A DNA stretch of 64,000 bases, from assembly GCF_004795895.1 (NCBI RefSeq), contig NZ_CP039250.1:682001-746000 (forward strand), written 5' to 3'. The DNA is from Sphingopyxis sp. PAMC25046 (lineage in GTDB: Bacteria; Pseudomonadota; Alphaproteobacteria; Sphingomonadales; Sphingomonadaceae). The position numbers were made by a program, and so were the translations under genes. Below, piece after piece: positions 39,530 through 47,921 of this stretch. The notes beneath the pieces are model-generated. The model saw only the letters and a program-made list of their open reading frames with translations. It had not been told where the DNA came from and searched no databases. Each line of letters begins with the position of its first letter. Positions within the stretch are counted from its first letter, which is position 1.

Positions 39530-40341
39530 GTGACGCCCTTTCGCTGCTCGGCGTCAATTTCGCGGGATTGCTCGGCGTAATCCTGCTGTTGTGGGGCGTC
39601 GCGACGTTGATCCGCGACGTCTCGTTCATCGATGCCTTCTGGGCGTTCGGCATGGTGCTTCTCGCATGGGGCACCGCGTGGCAGGCCGGTTTCGAGGCGC
39701 CGCATGCGAAGCTGCTTCTCGGCCTCACGACGCTTTGGGGGCTGCGGCTTGCGATCCACCTCATAATCCGCTGGGCGCGCGACGGCGAAGATCCGCGCTA
39801 CAGAAAAATGCTCGCGAACAGGATCGAGAAGCGCAAGTGGAGCTGGGCAAAGACCGCGCTGCTCACCGTTTTCCTGACGCAGGCGCCCTTGCTCTTCCTC
39901 ACCTGCCTGCCCGCGCAGATCGGCATCTGGGCGAGCGCGAGCGCCCCTCAGGGCATCGGGTTCGTCGGCTGGCTTGGCGCCGCTGCGGCGCTCGCGGGCG
40001 TCGCGTTCGAAAGCATCGGCGATGCACAGCTCGACGCGTTCCGCAAGGATCCCGCGAACAGGGGCAGAGTGCTCGACACGGGCCTGTGGCGCTATACGCG
40101 CCATCCCAATTATTTCGGCGACGCGCTGACCTGGTGGGGCATCTGGCTCGTCGTGCTCGATCTCGGCTGGGGACCCGCGCTCGCGAGCCTCATCGGGCCG
40201 GTCTTCCTGACCTTCACTCTTACCAGATGGTCGGGCAAGGCCTTGCTCGAAAAGGGGCTGCACAAGACGCGGCCCGCTTATGCCGACTATGTGAAACGTA
40301 CGTCGGGCTTCATTCCATGGCCGCCAAAGACCGGGGCTTAG
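39526..40341 (+). CDS. DUF1295 (steroid 5-alpha-reductase-like) membrane protein
   Basis: The 271-residue protein has about six membrane helices and the C-terminal signature [19 protein letters not shown] (about 187-205) of the DUF1295 / steroid reductase-methyltransferase group. It would use NADPH or SAM on a membrane lipid; the substrate is unknown. It overlaps the acyltransferase gene by 4 bases and is followed, overlapping, by a small gene of unknown function. Confidence 0.87.
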   Translation: MSDALSLLGVNFAGLLGVILLLWGVATLIRDVSFIDAFWAFGMVLLAWGTAWQAGFEAPHAKLLLGLTTLWGLRLAIHLIIRWARDGEDPRYRKMLANRIEKRKWSWAKTALLTVFLTQAPLLFLTCLPAQIGIWASASAPQGIGFVGWLGAAAALAGVAFESIGDAQLDAFRKDPANRGRVLDTGLWRYTRHPNYFGDALTWWGIWLVVLDLGWGPALASLIGPVFLTFTLTRWSGKALLEKGLHKTRPAYADYVKRTSGFIPWPPKTGA

Positions 40342-40721
40342 GCGGCGATGAACGCCCGGCGGATGTGTCGGCGCTCGGCGACGCGCCGCGCATCCGCGCG
40401 ATCCTGATCGAGGCGGCGCGCGCGGGGCGCAGCGTCAGCTACTCCGAACTGCTCGGCGACCTCGGCTTTCGCTTCACGCGGCCCAAGATGCGCGCGGTGT
40501 GCCGGACGCTCGAAGAGGTCGACCGGCTGAGCGCGGCGGACGGCGAACCCGATCTTGCGGTGCTGGTCGTCCGCGAGTCCGACCGCTTGCCGGGGCAGGG
40601 CTGGTGGGTCGGCGGCACCGCGCTGCTCCTCGGCTATGACGGGCCGTGGGAGGGTGCCGCGGCGGCACGCTTCATCCGCGAGCAGCAGCAGGCAGTGTTC
40701 GATTATTGGGCGGGGCGATAG
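40317..40721 (+). CDS. small conserved protein of unknown function
   Basis: The predicted 134-residue protein has a helix-turn region [20 protein letters not shown] that looks like a winged-helix or alkyltransferase-like fold, then [23 protein letters not shown] do not recognise a characterised family. The ATG at 40317 lies inside the end of the DUF1295 gene (25-base overlap); a GTG at 40365 would give 118 residues starting at the conserved part and may be the true start. There is no clear Shine-Dalgarno sequence for either. Confidence 0.65.
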   Translation: MAAKDRGLGGDERPADVSALGDAPRIRAILIEAARAGRSVSYSELLGDLGFRFTRPKMRAVCRTLEEVDRLSAADGEPDLAVLVVRESDRLPGQGWWVGGTALLLGYDGPWEGAAAARFIREQQQAVFDYWAGR

Positions 40722-40730
40722 GAGGAAACC

Positions 40731-41801
40731 TCAGTCGCCGGTGAAGCCCCGCGCTGCCAGCCAACTCGCCAGCAGCGCGAAATATTCGGGCGAATCGGGA
40801 CGTTCGGTGCCGTCGTACTTGGGGTCCAGCGATGTTTCGAGGTCCGCGGACATCTGCATCGCATGGTCGGCGCCGGCAATCACATGCACCTCGATATTGG
40901 GCATTTGCGGCGCGACGGCCTTCAGGCGCTTGGCCGAATCGGCGACCGGGACGACCGCATCGTCGGCGCCAAACAGGATGAGGGTCGGCACGGTGACCGC
41001 CTTCAGATTGACCAGCGGATCATTTTCGATCTCCTTGCGCCAACCCGATACGTCGCGGTCGCGGAAGGTTTCGCCCATATAGAGATATTTGAACCACGGC
41101 TTGGCCTTGATCCCGTCGAGCTTCGCCTGCGCTTCGGCGCGGCTCACGGTGCCGCGCATATAATCGTCGACCGCCTTGCGCGCCGCGACCATCTGCTCGA
41201 TGTCGGCCGCGGAATAACCATTGGATTTCAGATGGTTCGTTGAGGAAAAGATCATCTGGACGTCGGCGGTCACGATCGGCGCCGACACCGCCACGACGAA
41301 GGCGATGTCGGGGCTGCGCGACGCGGCGAGCGGCGAGATCCAGCCACCCTGGCTCAGCCCCCAGGTGCCGATGCGGCGCGGATCGATCCGCGGATCGCTC
41401 TTCAGGCTCCGCGCGGCGGCGATGGCGTCGTCGGCGAGGAGCGTGAAATCGCCCCCGGCATTCTGGCTGCCCGACTGGCCCGATCCGCGCCGGTCGTAAG
41501 TGAAGACGGCGATGCCGAGCACCGGCAGAATCGTCTTGAGATGATCGTAGAGCGACGCCGAGCGCAGCGGCGACGAGGCGCTGTGCGTTACGACGATCGC
41601 CGCGACGGGCTTGCCGCTGCGCGGCATGTGCAGCGTTCCCGACAGCTCGCGGTCGCCGTTCGTGAACTTGCGCTCCTCCACCACGACCTCGGTCGTTGCG
41701 GGCGCGCTCCACGGCAGGCCGGGTGAGGTTTCCGCCGCCGCGGCGGGTTGCAGCGCACCGAGCGCCGCGACGAAGGCGAAACAGATGGCGGCGGGTCGCA
41801 T
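40731..41801 (-). CDS. exported alpha/beta hydrolase
   Basis: The 356-residue protein has a signal peptide (about 1-23, AAAA) and an alpha/beta-hydrolase domain with nucleophile elbow GLSQGGW (Ser150), a YDRRGSGQS loop (about 102-110), and late acid and base candidates FGADD (about 284) and GADHAMQ (about 309). Likely an esterase or peptidase active in the periplasm; the substrate is unknown. It converges on the small gene at 40317-40721. The ATG at 41801 was chosen for the signal peptide. Confidence 0.87.
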   Translation of the reverse strand: MRPAAICFAFVAALGALQPAAAAETSPGLPWSAPATTEVVVEERKFTNGDRELSGTLHMPRSGKPVAAIVVTHSASSPLRSASLYDHLKTILPVLGIAVFTYDRRGSGQSGSQNAGGDFTLLADDAIAAARSLKSDPRIDPRRIGTWGLSQGGWISPLAASRSPDIAFVVAVSAPIVTADVQMIFSSTNHLKSNGYSAADIEQMVAARKAVDDYMRGTVSRAEAQAKLDGIKAKPWFKYLYMGETFRDRDVSGWRKEIENDPLVNLKAVTVPTLILFGADDAVVPVADSAKRLKAVAPQMPNIEVHVIAGADHAMQMSADLETSLDPKYDGTERPDSPEYFALLASWLAARGFTGD

Positions 41802-41959
41802 AAATATCTCCGGGAACGGCCGCGGCCGGACGTCGGCGCGAGCGGGGGACCGACGTCTTCTGGCATCGCTGCCGGCGAAGGGCAATCGATCGTCGGCGAA
41901 CGCGCGATTCCAACCGGCGAACGGTGACCCGTCAAGCCCTTGCTACCCGTTGATTTCGG

Positions 41960-42889
41960 TTATTTTTTTAGCCCGATCTCGCGCAGCCGCTCCTGCAGAT
42001 AGTCGTCGGCGGTGATCGGCGTCGGGTAGAGGTTCGGGTGCGACGCGTCGATGCAGCTTTCGAGCGTTTCGATCGGGTAGTCCGAACGGAAGTGGAGGAA
42101 AAAGGGCATCGAATAACGCGCGACGCTCGCGCGGCCCGCGTCGGGATTGCGGACGCGATGGGTGGTCGAGGGCAGGCGGTTGTTGGTCAGCCGCTGGAGC
42201 ATGTCGCCAACATTGACCGCCATCGCGCCGGGCGGCGGCGACACGGGAAGCCAGCTGCCGTCCTTGTCGAGGATTTCGAGGCCCGCTTCCTCGGCGCCGA
42301 GGAGGAGGGTGATCGTGTTGATGTCCTCATGCGCCTCGGCGCGGATGCCCTTCGCGGGCGCCTCGACCGGCGGATAATGGAGCAGGCGCATCACGCTGTT
42401 ACCGTCGGCGACGGTGTCGTCGAAGAAATCGGGCGCGAGGCCGAGATAGCGCGCGATGCCCGACAGAAGGCGCGCGCCGACGCGGTCGAATTCGGCGAAC
42501 AGCTTGTCATAGGCGGCGCGGAAACCGTCGACTTCCTTCGGCCAGACATTGTTCGGCTGCTGCGCGGCGAGGCGGTGGCCTGGGGGCAGGTCGCGGCCGA
42601 CGTGCCAGAATTCCTTGAGGTCGACCTCCTTCGCGCCCTTGGCGATCTCGGTCCCGAACGGCGTGTAGCCGCGCGCGCCGCCGCCGCCCGCGATATGATA
42701 GGCGCGCTTGACCTCCTCGGGCAGCGCAAAGAAGGCCTTCGCCTTCGCCCAAGCCTCGTCGATCAGGTCGGGGGCGATGCCGTGATCGGTGATCATCGCG
42801 AAACCGAAGCGTTCGAACGACGCCCCGAAATCCTTCGCGAACTGGTCGGCGGGAAGCGACATGGAAATGACGGGAACGGCAGCGGTCAT
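41960..42889 (-). CDS. 2-oxoglutarate/Fe(II)-dependent oxygenase, isopenicillin-N-synthase-like
   Basis: The 309-residue protein has the DIOX_N-type start (VPVISMSLP, FGFAMITDHGI) and the jelly-roll core with iron ligands His187, Asp189 and His244, followed by the 2-oxoglutarate-binding RYS (258-260). These oxygenases hydroxylate or cyclise varied substrates; the substrate here is unknown. The start is uncertain: ATG at 42889 or, five codons earlier, 42904; neither has a strong ribosome site. Confidence 0.88.
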   Translation of the reverse strand: MTAAVPVISMSLPADQFAKDFGASFERFGFAMITDHGIAPDLIDEAWAKAKAFFALPEEVKRAYHIAGGGGARGYTPFGTEIAKGAKEVDLKEFWHVGRDLPPGHRLAAQQPNNVWPKEVDGFRAAYDKLFAEFDRVGARLLSGIARYLGLAPDFFDDTVADGNSVMRLLHYPPVEAPAKGIRAEAHEDINTITLLLGAEEAGLEILDKDGSWLPVSPPPGAMAVNVGDMLQRLTNNRLPSTTHRVRNPDAGRASVARYSMPFFLHFRSDYPIETLESCIDASHPNLYPTPITADDYLQERLREIGLKK

Positions 42890-43020
42890 GCGGGGTAAGT
42901 CCATCTGATAAGGGGCGGCGCCACGGGCGCATCATGAGTCGCGATTTAGGCGCTGCGCGGCGACGGTTAAAGGGAAAAAGGCGGTTCCGTCCGCCGCGCG
43001 GGTCGGCTAAGCCCGCCGCC

Positions 43021-43446
43021 ATGGCAAAGCAATATTGGCTGATGAAATCCGAACCCGACGCCTATGCGTGGGACCAGCTGGTCAAGGACGGCACCGGCAT
43101 CTGGGACGGGGTGCGCAACCACACCGCGAAACTCAACATGATGGCGATGAAGAAGGGTGACGAAGCCTTTTTCTATCACAGCAATATCGGCAAGGAATGC
43201 GTCGGGATCATGGAGATCACCGAGGAAAGTTTTCCCGACCCGACCGCCGACAAGGGCTCGCCCTGGGTGGTGGTGCGCGTCGCGCCGGTGCGCGCGTTCG
43301 CCCATCCGGTGACGCTCGCGGCAATCAAGGCCGATCCGAAGCTCGCCGACATGGACCTCATCCGCCAGTCGCGGCTGTCGGTCGGGCGCGTGACGCCCGC
43401 CGAGTGGAAACATATATTGAAGAAGTCGGAGAAGCCCGAGGGCTGA
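43021..43446 (+). CDS. EVE domain protein
   Basis: The 141-residue protein is a single EVE domain, recognised by YWLMKSEPDAYAWDQL at the start, GVRNHTAKLNMMAMKKGDEAFFYHSN (spread over about 30-58) and the VGRVTPAEWKHI end. EVE domains belong to the PUA-like superfamily and are thought to bind modified nucleic-acid bases. It is divergent from the oxygenase gene and ends 4 bases from the convergent PilZ gene. Confidence 0.92.
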   Translation: MAKQYWLMKSEPDAYAWDQLVKDGTGIWDGVRNHTAKLNMMAMKKGDEAFFYHSNIGKECVGIMEITEESFPDPTADKGSPWVVVRVAPVRAFAHPVTLAAIKADPKLADMDLIRQSRLSVGRVTPAEWKHILKKSEKPEG

Positions 43447-43450
43447 CCGC

Positions 43451-43780
43451 TTACTGGCCGCGCAATTTCGCCTGCAGATGCTGGGCGACCGACACATGGA
43501 GCGGGTGCACGAACTCGCAGCCGTAATTATTGCCGTCGGCGCGGCGGACGACTGCCTCCAGCGGTTGGAGCCCAGGCAGGTTGACCCAGATATGCTTGCC
43601 GATCTGCGGCCGGAAAGACGTTACCATGCGAAAGCCGGTCGATGACAGGTCGAACAATTCGACGTCGAAGGGGTTGAGTCCCGGTTCGCGGAAGCGCGCA
43701 CGCGCAGTCACCGGCGCGCGTTCGGCGCCGCGCCCGCCCTTGGGCGCCTTTACGGTTTCGATGGTGTGATTCCCCAACAC
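43451..43780 (-). CDS. single-domain PilZ protein
   Basis: The product is a PilZ domain with the c-di-GMP-binding motifs intact: RARFR (the RxxxR motif) and DLSSTGF (the D/NxSxxG motif), followed by a barrel ending in NYGCEFVHPL. It is probably a soluble c-di-GMP effector. The start is uncertain: a GTG at 43780 has AGGGA 7 bases upstream, whereas an ATG at 43801 has no ribosome site. It is the last gene of the minus-strand series starting at pirin, 66 bases after the SRAP-like gene. Confidence 0.85.
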   Translation of the reverse strand: MLGNHTIETVKAPKGGRGAERAPVTARARFREPGLNPFDVELFDLSSTGFRMVTSFRPQIGKHIWVNLPGLQPLEAVVRRADGNNYGCEFVHPLHVSVAQHLQAKLRGQ

Positions 43781-43867
43781 AGTTCGGTCCCTGCATGTCA
43801 TTCTTGGTCGCGGCAGATTTAGGGCACCGCTGGTTACCGCAAAGTGAAGCGATATGGTGAAATCGGT

Positions 43868-44458
43868 CTATACCGGCGGCGCTTCGCCGACCGCCATCGA
43901 CTGGCCGGGAAAGGGAACGGCAAGCGCCTCGGCGGCGCGCCATTCGCCGCAGAGCCAGGTCGCATGATCGTCGCGGTGCAGGATCACCGGCATAGCCTTG
44001 GGCTGGTGATGTCCGACAAGCCGGTTGGCGTCGGTTGTCAGCATCGCGAAGCACGGCCAATCCTCCCCCTGCCGCACCACCCCGGCAAAGGCGAAGATCG
44101 GCTGCGACGGCACCCAAAACCAGTGCTGCCGCCGCGCGCCGTCCGCGCCCGACCAATAGGCAAAGGCGGTCGCGGGGATCAGGCAGCGCAGTTCGGCATG
44201 GCGCAAGGTGCCGATCCAGAAGGGGCTGGTCAGATTGCGGACGTGCGTGACGGGCTCGGTGCCCTGCGGCGGCGGCGGCACCCCCCACAGCTTCGGGCGC
44301 AGCCAGCGCCGCGATCCGCCGCGCCCGTCGCTGACGATCACCGGCGCGGGGCGTGCGGGCGCGACATAATCGCCGATCCACGGGTCATCGCCCGCCTCGG
44401 CGCCGAACGTTGCGGCGATCATGCTCGCGGGCGCATCGAGGCGGTAGAGGCTGGTCAA
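43868..44458 (-). CDS. SRAP/YedK (HMCES) family protein lacking catalytic residues
   Basis: The 196-residue protein keeps the SRAP fold features LYRL at the start, KLWGVPP, HVRNLTSPFW, CLIPATAFAYW and AMPVIL. Active SRAP proteins start Met-Cys, and Cys2 forms a thiazolidine with abasic sites in single-stranded DNA. Here residue 2 is Thr, after a TTG start. The Glu of the usual GFYEW segment is Tyr (AFAYW), and the His normally three residues before MPVIL is replaced. It looks like a binding-only or inactive paralogue. It follows arfB after 8 bases. Confidence 0.82.
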   Translation of the reverse strand: MTSLYRLDAPASMIAATFGAEAGDDPWIGDYVAPARPAPVIVSDGRGGSRRWLRPKLWGVPPPPQGTEPVTHVRNLTSPFWIGTLRHAELRCLIPATAFAYWSGADGARRQHWFWVPSQPIFAFAGVVRQGEDWPCFAMLTTDANRLVGHHQPKAMPVILHRDDHATWLCGEWRAAEALAVPFPGQSMAVGEAPPV

Positions 44459-44466
44459 CAGGTCGC

Positions 44467-44868
44467 CTAGTCGATGCCGCGCACCCGTCCGCGTCCGGCC
44501 TTGATGCTGCTGCGTGCCTTCTTGCTATCGACGCGCTTCGCCTTGGCGGCCTTGCTCGGCTTGGTCTTGATGCGGCGTTCGGGACGCACGAGCGCGGCAT
44601 CGACCAGCTCGTTCAGCCGCGCGCGTGCATCGGCGCGGTTCGCTTCCTGCGTGCGAAAACTGCGCGCGAGAATGACGAGTTCGCCCGCCGAAGTCATCTT
44701 GCTCCCGGCGAGCGCCTTGAGGCGGCGATAGGCATCGGGCGCGAGGCCGAGCGCAAAAACATCGACGCGTAGCTGGCACGCGGTCGCGACCTTGTTGACA
44801 TTCTGGCCCCCAGGACCCGACCCCGCGAGAAACTTCTCGGTGATCGCGCTTTCGGGGATTTCAGCCAC
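44467..44868 (-). CDS. arfB: alternative ribosome-rescue factor ArfB (peptidyl-tRNA hydrolase)
   Basis: The 133-residue protein has the class-I release-factor domain with SGPGGQNVNK (GGQ at 20-22) and a long, very basic C-terminal tail (many Lys/Arg after about residue 100) that enters the empty mRNA channel. It releases peptides from stalled ribosomes that lack a stop codon. The start is a GTG overlapping the stop of the preceding pseudouridine synthase gene (GTGGCTGA), so an upstream in-frame ATG is not needed. Confidence 0.93.
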   Translation of the reverse strand: MAEIPESAITEKFLAGSGPGGQNVNKVATACQLRVDVFALGLAPDAYRRLKALAGSKMTSAGELVILARSFRTQEANRADARARLNELVDAALVRPERRIKTKPSKAAKAKRVDSKKARSSIKAGRGRVRGID

Positions 44869-45544
44869 GCGTCGGCTCCGCTCCTTCGGGCACCGCGAAC
44901 CCCAACGCGACGAACGCGTCGGGGAAGGGCGCCTCGGCAATTATCGACGGCTTGACGTCACGTTTTACGACCAGCCTTTCGGCATGAAGCAGCGTGCGCG
45001 TCTTCGTGCCGCCGCGCCCGTAAACGGGATCGCCGACGAGCGGGAAGCCGAGTCCTTCGAGCGCGTGGACGCGCAGCTGGTGGGTGCGGCCGGTTTCGGG
45101 ACGAAAGCGGAGCAGCGCGCGGCCCTCGACGACCGCGAGCTTCTCCCAGTGCGAGACCGACGGCTTGCCTTTCGGGTCGCCGACCATGCGCCAGCCGGTC
45201 TCGGCGGTCGAGGTCTTGGCAAGCGGCAGGTCGATCGTGCCGCTGTCCCCCTCCGGCACGCCGTCGACGATCGCCAGATATTGCTTCTCGACCTCGCGGC
45301 TTTCGAACGCGCGGGTGAAGCGGCCGTGCGCCTTGGGATTGCGCGCGAGGAGCAGGCAGCCCGACGTATCGCGGTCGAGCCGGTGGACGGCGAGCGGCCA
45401 GCGCTTGAAGCCGAACCGCAAGGAATCGAGATGGTTTTCGAGGCTGAGGCTGCCGTCGCGCGGCGCGTCGACGGGAAGGCCCGCTGGCTTGTCGATGACG
45501 AGGGCCTCGCCGTCGAGGAATAGGACACGATCTGAAAGGAGCAT
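44861..45544 (-). CDS. RluA-family pseudouridine synthase
   Basis: The 227-residue enzyme has the catalytic motif HRLDRDTSG with Asp57, the RluA-type RTHQLRVHALEGLGFPLVGD segment, and no S4 domain. It modifies uridines in rRNA or tRNA; the precise site cannot be told from this sequence. Its last 8 bases overlap arfB. It lies 24 bases after the dioxygenase gene in the same direction. Confidence 0.92.
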   Translation of the reverse strand: MLLSDRVLFLDGEALVIDKPAGLPVDAPRDGSLSLENHLDSLRFGFKRWPLAVHRLDRDTSGCLLLARNPKAHGRFTRAFESREVEKQYLAIVDGVPEGDSGTIDLPLAKTSTAETGWRMVGDPKGKPSVSHWEKLAVVEGRALLRFRPETGRTHQLRVHALEGLGFPLVGDPVYGRGGTKTRTLLHAERLVVKRDVKPSIIAEAPFPDAFVALGFAVPEGAEPTRG

Positions 45545-45568
45545 GGCGCGCTATAGGCGGCTGTCCCC

Positions 45569-46369
45569 TTAGTCGAAAGCGTAAACGTCCATCGCGAGCA
45601 CGGCGTAGGTCGTGCTGGCGTGCAGCCGTTCGGCCTTGAGCGGCGCGTCTCCGGCGCCCATCGCAACGAACAGTGGCAATATATGATCGGGGGTCGGATG
45701 ATTGTCCGCGCCGTGCGGCGCGTGCTGGACGCTGTTCAGCACGTCGTGGATGGCCCCCGCAGACATCCGTTCCGCGATCCAGTCGGTGAAGTCGGTGACC
45801 CATGCCGGGGCAGGCGCGTCGATCGGCGGGCGCGCCGAAAACACCGCGCGCAGGTTGTGGGTGATACTGCCCGACCCGACGATCAGTACGCCTTCGTCGC
45901 GCAGCGGCGCGAGCGCCTGGCCAAGCGCGTAATGCCATTCGGGCGTGGCATTCGAGGCGATCGAGAGCTGGACGACGGGAATGTCGGCGTCGGGATAGAT
46001 GAGTGAGAGCGGCACCCACGCGCCATGATCGAGGCCGCGGTCCGCATCGGCGGTGACATGAAGACCGTGGCCGGCGAGCAACTCGGCAACCCGTGCCGCC
46101 AGCGCCGGATCGCCCGGCGCGGGATAGCGCATCGCGAACAGTTCGTCGGGGAAGCCGCCGAAGTCGTGGATCGTCGGCGGCGCGGTCGACGCGGTCACCG
46201 TTGCCCGCCCGCCCTGATACGCCGCGTCGTGATGCGCCGACACGACGAGGATCGCGCGCGGGCGCGGCAAATGGGCACCCAGCCCGGCGAGGAAGTCCCG
46301 CGCCGGGCTGGGCTCGAGCGCCATCATCGGCGAGCCGTGCGAAAGGAAAAGGCTCGGCAGGCGGCGCAT
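45569..46369 (-). CDS. LigB-type extradiol ring-cleavage dioxygenase (YgiD/4,5-DOPA dioxygenase-like)
   Basis: The 266-residue protein belongs to class III extradiol dioxygenases of the YgiD group. Likely metal ligands are His11 (HGSP), the SAHH pair (46-47) and the HPTPDH histidines near 228-234; ITHNLR (His171) is also conserved. It would open catechol or quinol rings with Fe or Zn. It begins 4 bases after azoR ends, so the two are co-translated and probably share control with pirin by the divergent LysR. Confidence 0.9.
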   Translation of the reverse strand: MRRLPSLFLSHGSPMMALEPSPARDFLAGLGAHLPRPRAILVVSAHHDAAYQGGRATVTASTAPPTIHDFGGFPDELFAMRYPAPGDPALAARVAELLAGHGLHVTADADRGLDHGAWVPLSLIYPDADIPVVQLSIASNATPEWHYALGQALAPLRDEGVLIVGSGSITHNLRAVFSARPPIDAPAPAWVTDFTDWIAERMSAGAIHDVLNSVQHAPHGADNHPTPDHILPLFVAMGAGDAPLKAERLHASTTYAVLAMDVYAFD

Positions 46370-46373
46370 CGGG

Positions 46374-46970
46374 TCAGGCCGCTTGGCTCAGCTCGCCGAT
46401 CGCGGCGGTTGCGCGATTGAGGGCGTCGCCGTCCATCAGATGTCCGTCGGCAGCGATGATGGTGACATCAGTGATGCCGACGAAACGAAGGATGTGTTTG
46501 AGATAACCGCTCGCGAAATCGACCTCGCTGCCCAGCGGCACGCCGCCCGAGGCGAAGACGATGAAAGCGCGCTTGCCCTTCAGCAACCCTTCGGGACCGG
46601 CTTCGGTATAGCGGAAGGTACGGCGCGCGCGGGCGATCAGGTCGACCCAGGCCTTGAGCGACGCGGGGATCGCAAAATTATAGATGGGAGCGGTGATGAC
46701 GATCGTGTCAGCGGCTTCGAGTTCGGCGATCAACTCATCCGAGCCGGCAAGCAGCGCCTTCTGTTCGTCGCTGCGCTCGGCCTCGTCGGTGAAATTGGCG
46801 CCGACCCAGCCTTCGGTCAGCAGCGCCGGCGGCGCGGCGTTGAGATCGCGGCGGGTCAGCGTCGCGCCGTAATTCTGTTCGACGAGGCGGTTGACGAGCC
46901 GGTCGGCAAGCAAGCGGGTGGTCGACCCTTCGTTGCGGGCGCTGGCATCGATGCGAAGAATATGGGCCAT
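46374..46970 (-). CDS. azoR: FMN-dependent NADH-azoreductase / quinone reductase
   Basis: The 198-residue protein is a flavodoxin-fold AzoR: ILRIDASARNEGSTTRLLAD at the start, TAPIYNFAIPASLKAWVD (about 94-111) and the FVGITDVTII end. It reduces quinones and azo dyes by two electrons and protects against thiol-reactive quinones. AAAGGAG lies 8 bases before the ATG. The 118-base gap from pirin is GC- and G-rich and has no clear promoter, so it is likely in the pirin transcript. Confidence 0.95.
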   Translation of the reverse strand: MAHILRIDASARNEGSTTRLLADRLVNRLVEQNYGATLTRRDLNAAPPALLTEGWVGANFTDEAERSDEQKALLAGSDELIAELEAADTIVITAPIYNFAIPASLKAWVDLIARARRTFRYTEAGPEGLLKGKRAFIVFASGGVPLGSEVDFASGYLKHILRFVGITDVTIIAADGHLMDGDALNRATAAIGELSQAA

Positions 46971-47088
46971 CGTAAATACTCCTTTTGCGGTCGGGGGAGA
47001 GGGGGGCCGCGAGCCGTCCGTTTCCGGAGAGGCCCGCGGCGGGGTGGCCGCCGCCGGGGGAGGGGGAGGGCGGCGGCCGGGGGTTTCG

Positions 47089-47787
47089 TCAGAGGCTGTC
47101 GACGAGTACCAGTTCGGCGTCGTCGAGCGCCTCGACGCTGATCGTGCCGACATCGCGGAGCGCGATGCCGTCGCGGGGGTCGGCCGCCTCGCCGTTGACG
47201 CGGATGCGGCCCTTGGCGGCGACCAGATAGGCGTGGCGTCCGGCCTCGAGTTCGTAAGAGACAGTTTCGCCGGCGTTCACCGTTGCCGCGGCGACGCGGG
47301 CATCGGCGCGGATCGGCAGCGCGTCATCATCGCCCTCGATACCGCTCGCCAGCGTCACGAACTGGCCCGAACGGTCGGCCTTGGGGAACTGGCGCGCGCC
47401 CCAGCCGGGGTTTCCGCCTTCGCGATCGGGGATGATCCAGATCTGAAACAGCGTCGTTTCCTCGTCCTCGAGGTTGAACTCGCTGTGTGTAACGCCCGTC
47501 CCGGCGCTCATCACCTGGACGTCGCCCGCGGCGGTGCGACCGGCGTTGCCCATGGAGTCGCGGTGGCTGATCGCGCCGGTGCGGACATAGGTGATGATTT
47601 CCATGTCGCGGTGCGGGTGCGGGGGGAAACCCGACTGCGCCGCGATGGCGTCGTCGTTCCAGACGCGCAGCGCGCCCCAGCCCATCCGCTTCGGATCATG
47701 GTAGTTTGCGAAGGAAAAATGGTGACGGGCGTCGAGCCAGCCATGGTCGGCGTGGCCCAGCGTGTCGAATTTGCGAATATCGATCAT
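47089..47787 (-). CDS. pirin family protein (quercetinase-like)
   Basis: The 232-residue bicupin has the pirin metal ligands His57, His59, His101 and Glu103 (PHPHRDME, GTGVTHSE). Bacterial pirins such as YhhW oxidise quercetin and related flavonols. It is the first gene of the minus-strand series pirin-azoR-dioxygenase-rluA-type-arfB-SRAP-PilZ and is divergent from a LysR gene, with a 19-base palindrome between them. This pairing of LysR with pirin and azoR suggests induction by quinones or phenolics. Confidence 0.93.
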   Translation of the reverse strand: MIDIRKFDTLGHADHGWLDARHHFSFANYHDPKRMGWGALRVWNDDAIAAQSGFPPHPHRDMEIITYVRTGAISHRDSMGNAGRTAAGDVQVMSAGTGVTHSEFNLEDEETTLFQIWIIPDREGGNPGWGARQFPKADRSGQFVTLASGIEGDDDALPIRADARVAAATVNAGETVSYELEAGRHAYLVAAKGRIRVNGEAADPRDGIALRDVGTISVEALDDAELVLVDSL

Positions 47788-47887
47788 TGGCCTTGTCCTT
47801 TGCTTGCCGCCCCTTGGGCCTGGGTGCCCTGCGGCTCATCTGTTGAAGACAAGATAGGCGCTTGGATCGTTTCGAAAATAGCGTAGA

Positions 47888-47906
47888 TGGAAAACCATCG
47901 TTTCCA
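47888..47906. promoter_or_regulatory. LysR-type operator in the pirin/lysR gap
   Basis: TGGAAA-N7-TTTCCA is a perfect 19-base interrupted palindrome in the 134-base divergent gap, 15 bases before the lysR start. It fits the size and symmetry of a LysR recognition site and would allow autorepression of lysR. A nearby TTTCGAAA core (about 47869) may be the activation site. Function is inferred. Confidence 0.55.
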
Positions 47907-47921
47907 ATCAGGAGCTATTGC

